DNA of 22,846 nt from the NCBI GenBank assembly GCA_024699005.1, contig JAILQN010000270.1, forward strand, positions 1 through 22,846. The letters run 5' to 3'. Below are positions 21,449 through 22,846 of this stretch, piece by piece (position 1 is the stretch's first letter; each line of letters opens with the position of its first letter). This DNA comes from Clostridia bacterium. Its GTDB lineage: Bacteria; Bacillota_A; Clostridia; Oscillospirales; Acutalibacteraceae. The notes under the pieces were generated by a model. That model did no database searches. It was given only the letters and a program-made list of their open reading frames with translations, and was not told the DNA's origin. The translations under genes and the position numbers were made by a program.

Positions 21449-22846
21449 TCCCGTGTTGCGTTTTGCGTATTGCGTGCTGCGGACGAAATCACGCCGTTCC
21501 GGACGGCGATCTCAAACTCCGCGGCAATATCGTCCGAGGATGTGCCGAGCATCAGCGTGTGGCATCCGTCGTGCAGACCGTAATTCATCCCGCGGTCGTA
21601 ATAACAGAAATCCTGCGGCGCGAGCGCAAGTTCAACGGTTCTGCGCTCGCCGGGTCCGAGAGTTACCCGCTTATAGGCTTTGAGTTCCTTTACAGGCCGC
21701 ACCACGTCGCAGTCATGGGAGCCGACGTACAGCTGGACCACCTGAGTCCCGGCGCGTCCGCCGGTATTTTCTATCTCAAAGGTGACCGCCACGCCGTTTT
21801 CGCCGGCAGCCACGCGGGCGTTTTTCACTGCAAAAGTCGTATAAGACAGACCGAACCCGAAGGGATACATAGGTCTGCCGTCGTTGTCGCAGTAGCCGTA
21901 GCCTCTGCCCGAGGGCTTGTAAGAATAGTTGAGCGGCAGCTGACCGACCGTTTTCGGAATAGTGACAGGCAGCTTCGCAGACGGATTCACGTCTCCGAAC
22001 AGAATTTCGACAAGGGCCTTCGCGCCCTGCTCGCCGGGGTACCACGCCTCGATGACCGCCGGGACCGCGCCGATCCAGGCGGTCATATCAATCGGCGCGC
22101 CGTTCTCCAGGATCACGACAGTCTTCGGGCTCACCCGGCACAGTTTCAGGATGTCCGACTCCTGATTTTCCGTAACCTTCTGTTCCGTCTCGTCCACGAT
22201 TATCCCGCCGTCGTCCTTCCGGGTACGGCTGACGGATATCGACGGCAGCCTGAGATCGCTGCGGTCGCTCCCCTCGCCCTCAAGTATCGAAGTGAAATAC
22301 AGACTCACGTCGCATCCGGGAGCCAGGGTCTCGATTTCATCGGAGTCCCCGGATACGATCTCGGCTTCGCCGCCGAAATACGCCCGCAGGGCCTCCAGCG
22401 GAGTCGGCGCGTCCTCTCCCTGCCACGGCGCGCCGTAGGGCCCGGAGTAATTTGATCCGATGGGAATGAGGTTCGCGCTCTGCCCGAATACGCCGATCCT
22501 GCGCGTACTTCTCTTCTCAAGCGGCAGAACGCCCTCGTTTTTAAGCAGGATTATCGATTCCCTCGCCGCCTCCAGCGCCAGTCTGCGGTGTTCGTCACAG
22601 CGGACGACGCCGTTTGCTTTTCCGGGATCGCGGTACGGACCGTCAAACAGCCCGAGCCGGAATTTCGCGGTCAGGATGCGCAGGACGGCGCGGTCGAGGG
22701 CTTCGACCGACAGATATCCCTTTTCCACCGCCTCGCGGACTTTGTCAGACCAATTCCACGGCAGAATTACGTCCAGCCCGGCCTCTATCGCCAGCGCGGC
22801 GGCTTTGGCGTCCGAATCCGTCAGACGGTGCGAGGAACGCAGTCCC
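21445..22846 (-). CDS. Glycoside hydrolase family 3 (beta-glucosidase/xylosidase type), 5' part outside window
   Basis: The visible 467 codons (including the stop) are the C-terminal two thirds of a GH3 enzyme that removes terminal beta-linked sugars from oligosaccharides. The reading frame is open to the window edge, so the real start is outside. The first residues correspond to the AIEAGLDVILP block just after the catalytic Asp region, which is not in view. The GH3 C-terminal domain follows (ARESIILLKNEGVLPL), including EGEGSDRSDLRLP, the region that supplies the acid/base Glu. A fibronectin-III-like domain (GTQVVQLYVGSHDCDVVRPV and LKAYKRVTLGPGE) closes the protein. The last dozen residues (RNTQNATRE) are encoded by a heptamer repeat and look added. 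No signal peptide can be judged. Its stop overlaps the ttcA start. Confidence 0.9.
   Translation of the reverse strand, partial: GLRSSHRLTDSDAKAAALAIEAGLDVILPWNWSDKVREAVEKGYLSVEALDRAVLRILTAKFRLGLFDGPYRDPGKANGVVRCDEHRRLALEAARESIILLKNEGVLPLEKRSTRRIGVFGQSANLIPIGSNYSGPYGAPWQGEDAPTPLEALRAYFGGEAEIVSGDSDEIETLAPGCDVSLYFTSILEGEGSDRSDLRLPSISVSRTRKDDGGIIVDETEQKVTENQESDILKLCRVSPKTVVILENGAPIDMTAWIGAVPAVIEAWYPGEQGAKALVEILFGDVNPSAKLPVTIPKTVGQLPLNYSYKPSGRGYGYCDNDGRPMYPFGFGLSYTTFAVKNARVAAGENGVAVTFEIENTGGRAGTQVVQLYVGSHDCDVVRPVKELKAYKRVTLGPGERRTVELALAPQDFCYYDRGMNYGLHDGCHTLMLGTSSDDIAAEFEIAVRNGVISSAARNTQNATRE
21453..21480. repeat. Heptamer repeat inside the 3' end of the GH3 gene
   Basis: Four units of the form GTNNTGC (GTGTTGC, GTTTTGC, GTATTGC, GTGCTGC) occupy the last codons before the stop. 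Most GH3 enzymes end near the fibronectin-like domain, so the repeat probably expanded at the gene end and was taken into the reading frame. Confidence 0.8.

Overview
The window reads as a chromosomal segment of a Gram-positive Clostridia-type bacterium, most likely an uncultured gut or rumen Oscillospirales/Christensenellales-like organism. The basis is strong AGGAGG-type ribosome sites, TTGACA/TATAAT promoters, a QueT gene behind a preQ1 riboswitch, BspA-like leucine-rich-repeat surface proteins with GLUG motifs, and a metal-binding lipoprotein. The taxon is an inference; no rRNA or tRNA gene is present.

Left flank (1-2670, all minus strand): a zinc-type ABC-transporter lipoprotein (cut by the window edge) follows a small Cys/His-rich membrane protein. 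Both sit behind a near-consensus promoter whose start region is covered by a 27-bp palindrome. Upstream are an OmpR-type response regulator without a visible kinase and queT, which has a preQ1-I riboswitch leader. Right flank (19873-22846, minus strand): a glycoside hydrolase family 3 gene (5' end outside the window), ttcA and tcdA, tightly packed and read in that order.

Between them, bounded by minD (2787-3527, plus) and tcdA (19873-20583, minus), lies a 16-kb accessory region. It holds a secreted C-type-lectin protein with a putative papain-like peptidase site, two small helix-turn-helix regulators, an AlbA_2/ATP-binding regulator, a 1773-residue BspA-like surface protein, a membrane-anchored propeller-like protein, and a 1170-residue fusion of an Lgt-like membrane domain, a YPGPQ repeat and a large ectodomain.

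The main observation is that the accessory region looks like two tandem versions of one interval. At 8665-8916 the 3' end of tcdA is fused to the 3' end of minD, exactly the scar expected at the join of two copies after the intervening 5' parts were lost. Each half then has the same order: minD end, tailed surface protein, AlbA_2 gene with its operator, tcdA end. In the right half the AlbA_2 gene survives only as its two ends, joined at a short shared sequence. The two surface proteins share an unusual C-terminal tail (Cys pair, CGxxHxG, then FFH and YFF). Nearly all differences between the scar and the intact genes are synonymous, so the second version probably diverged as functional DNA, perhaps in a related strain, before it was broken.

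Five tracts of 7-bp tandem repeats, each of a different sequence, sit at gene junctions or gene ends. Other points worth a look are two matching 16-bp operators bracketing the lectin-gene promoter, and the Lgt-like fusion whose ectodomain resembles an orphan thermolysin-type propeptide.
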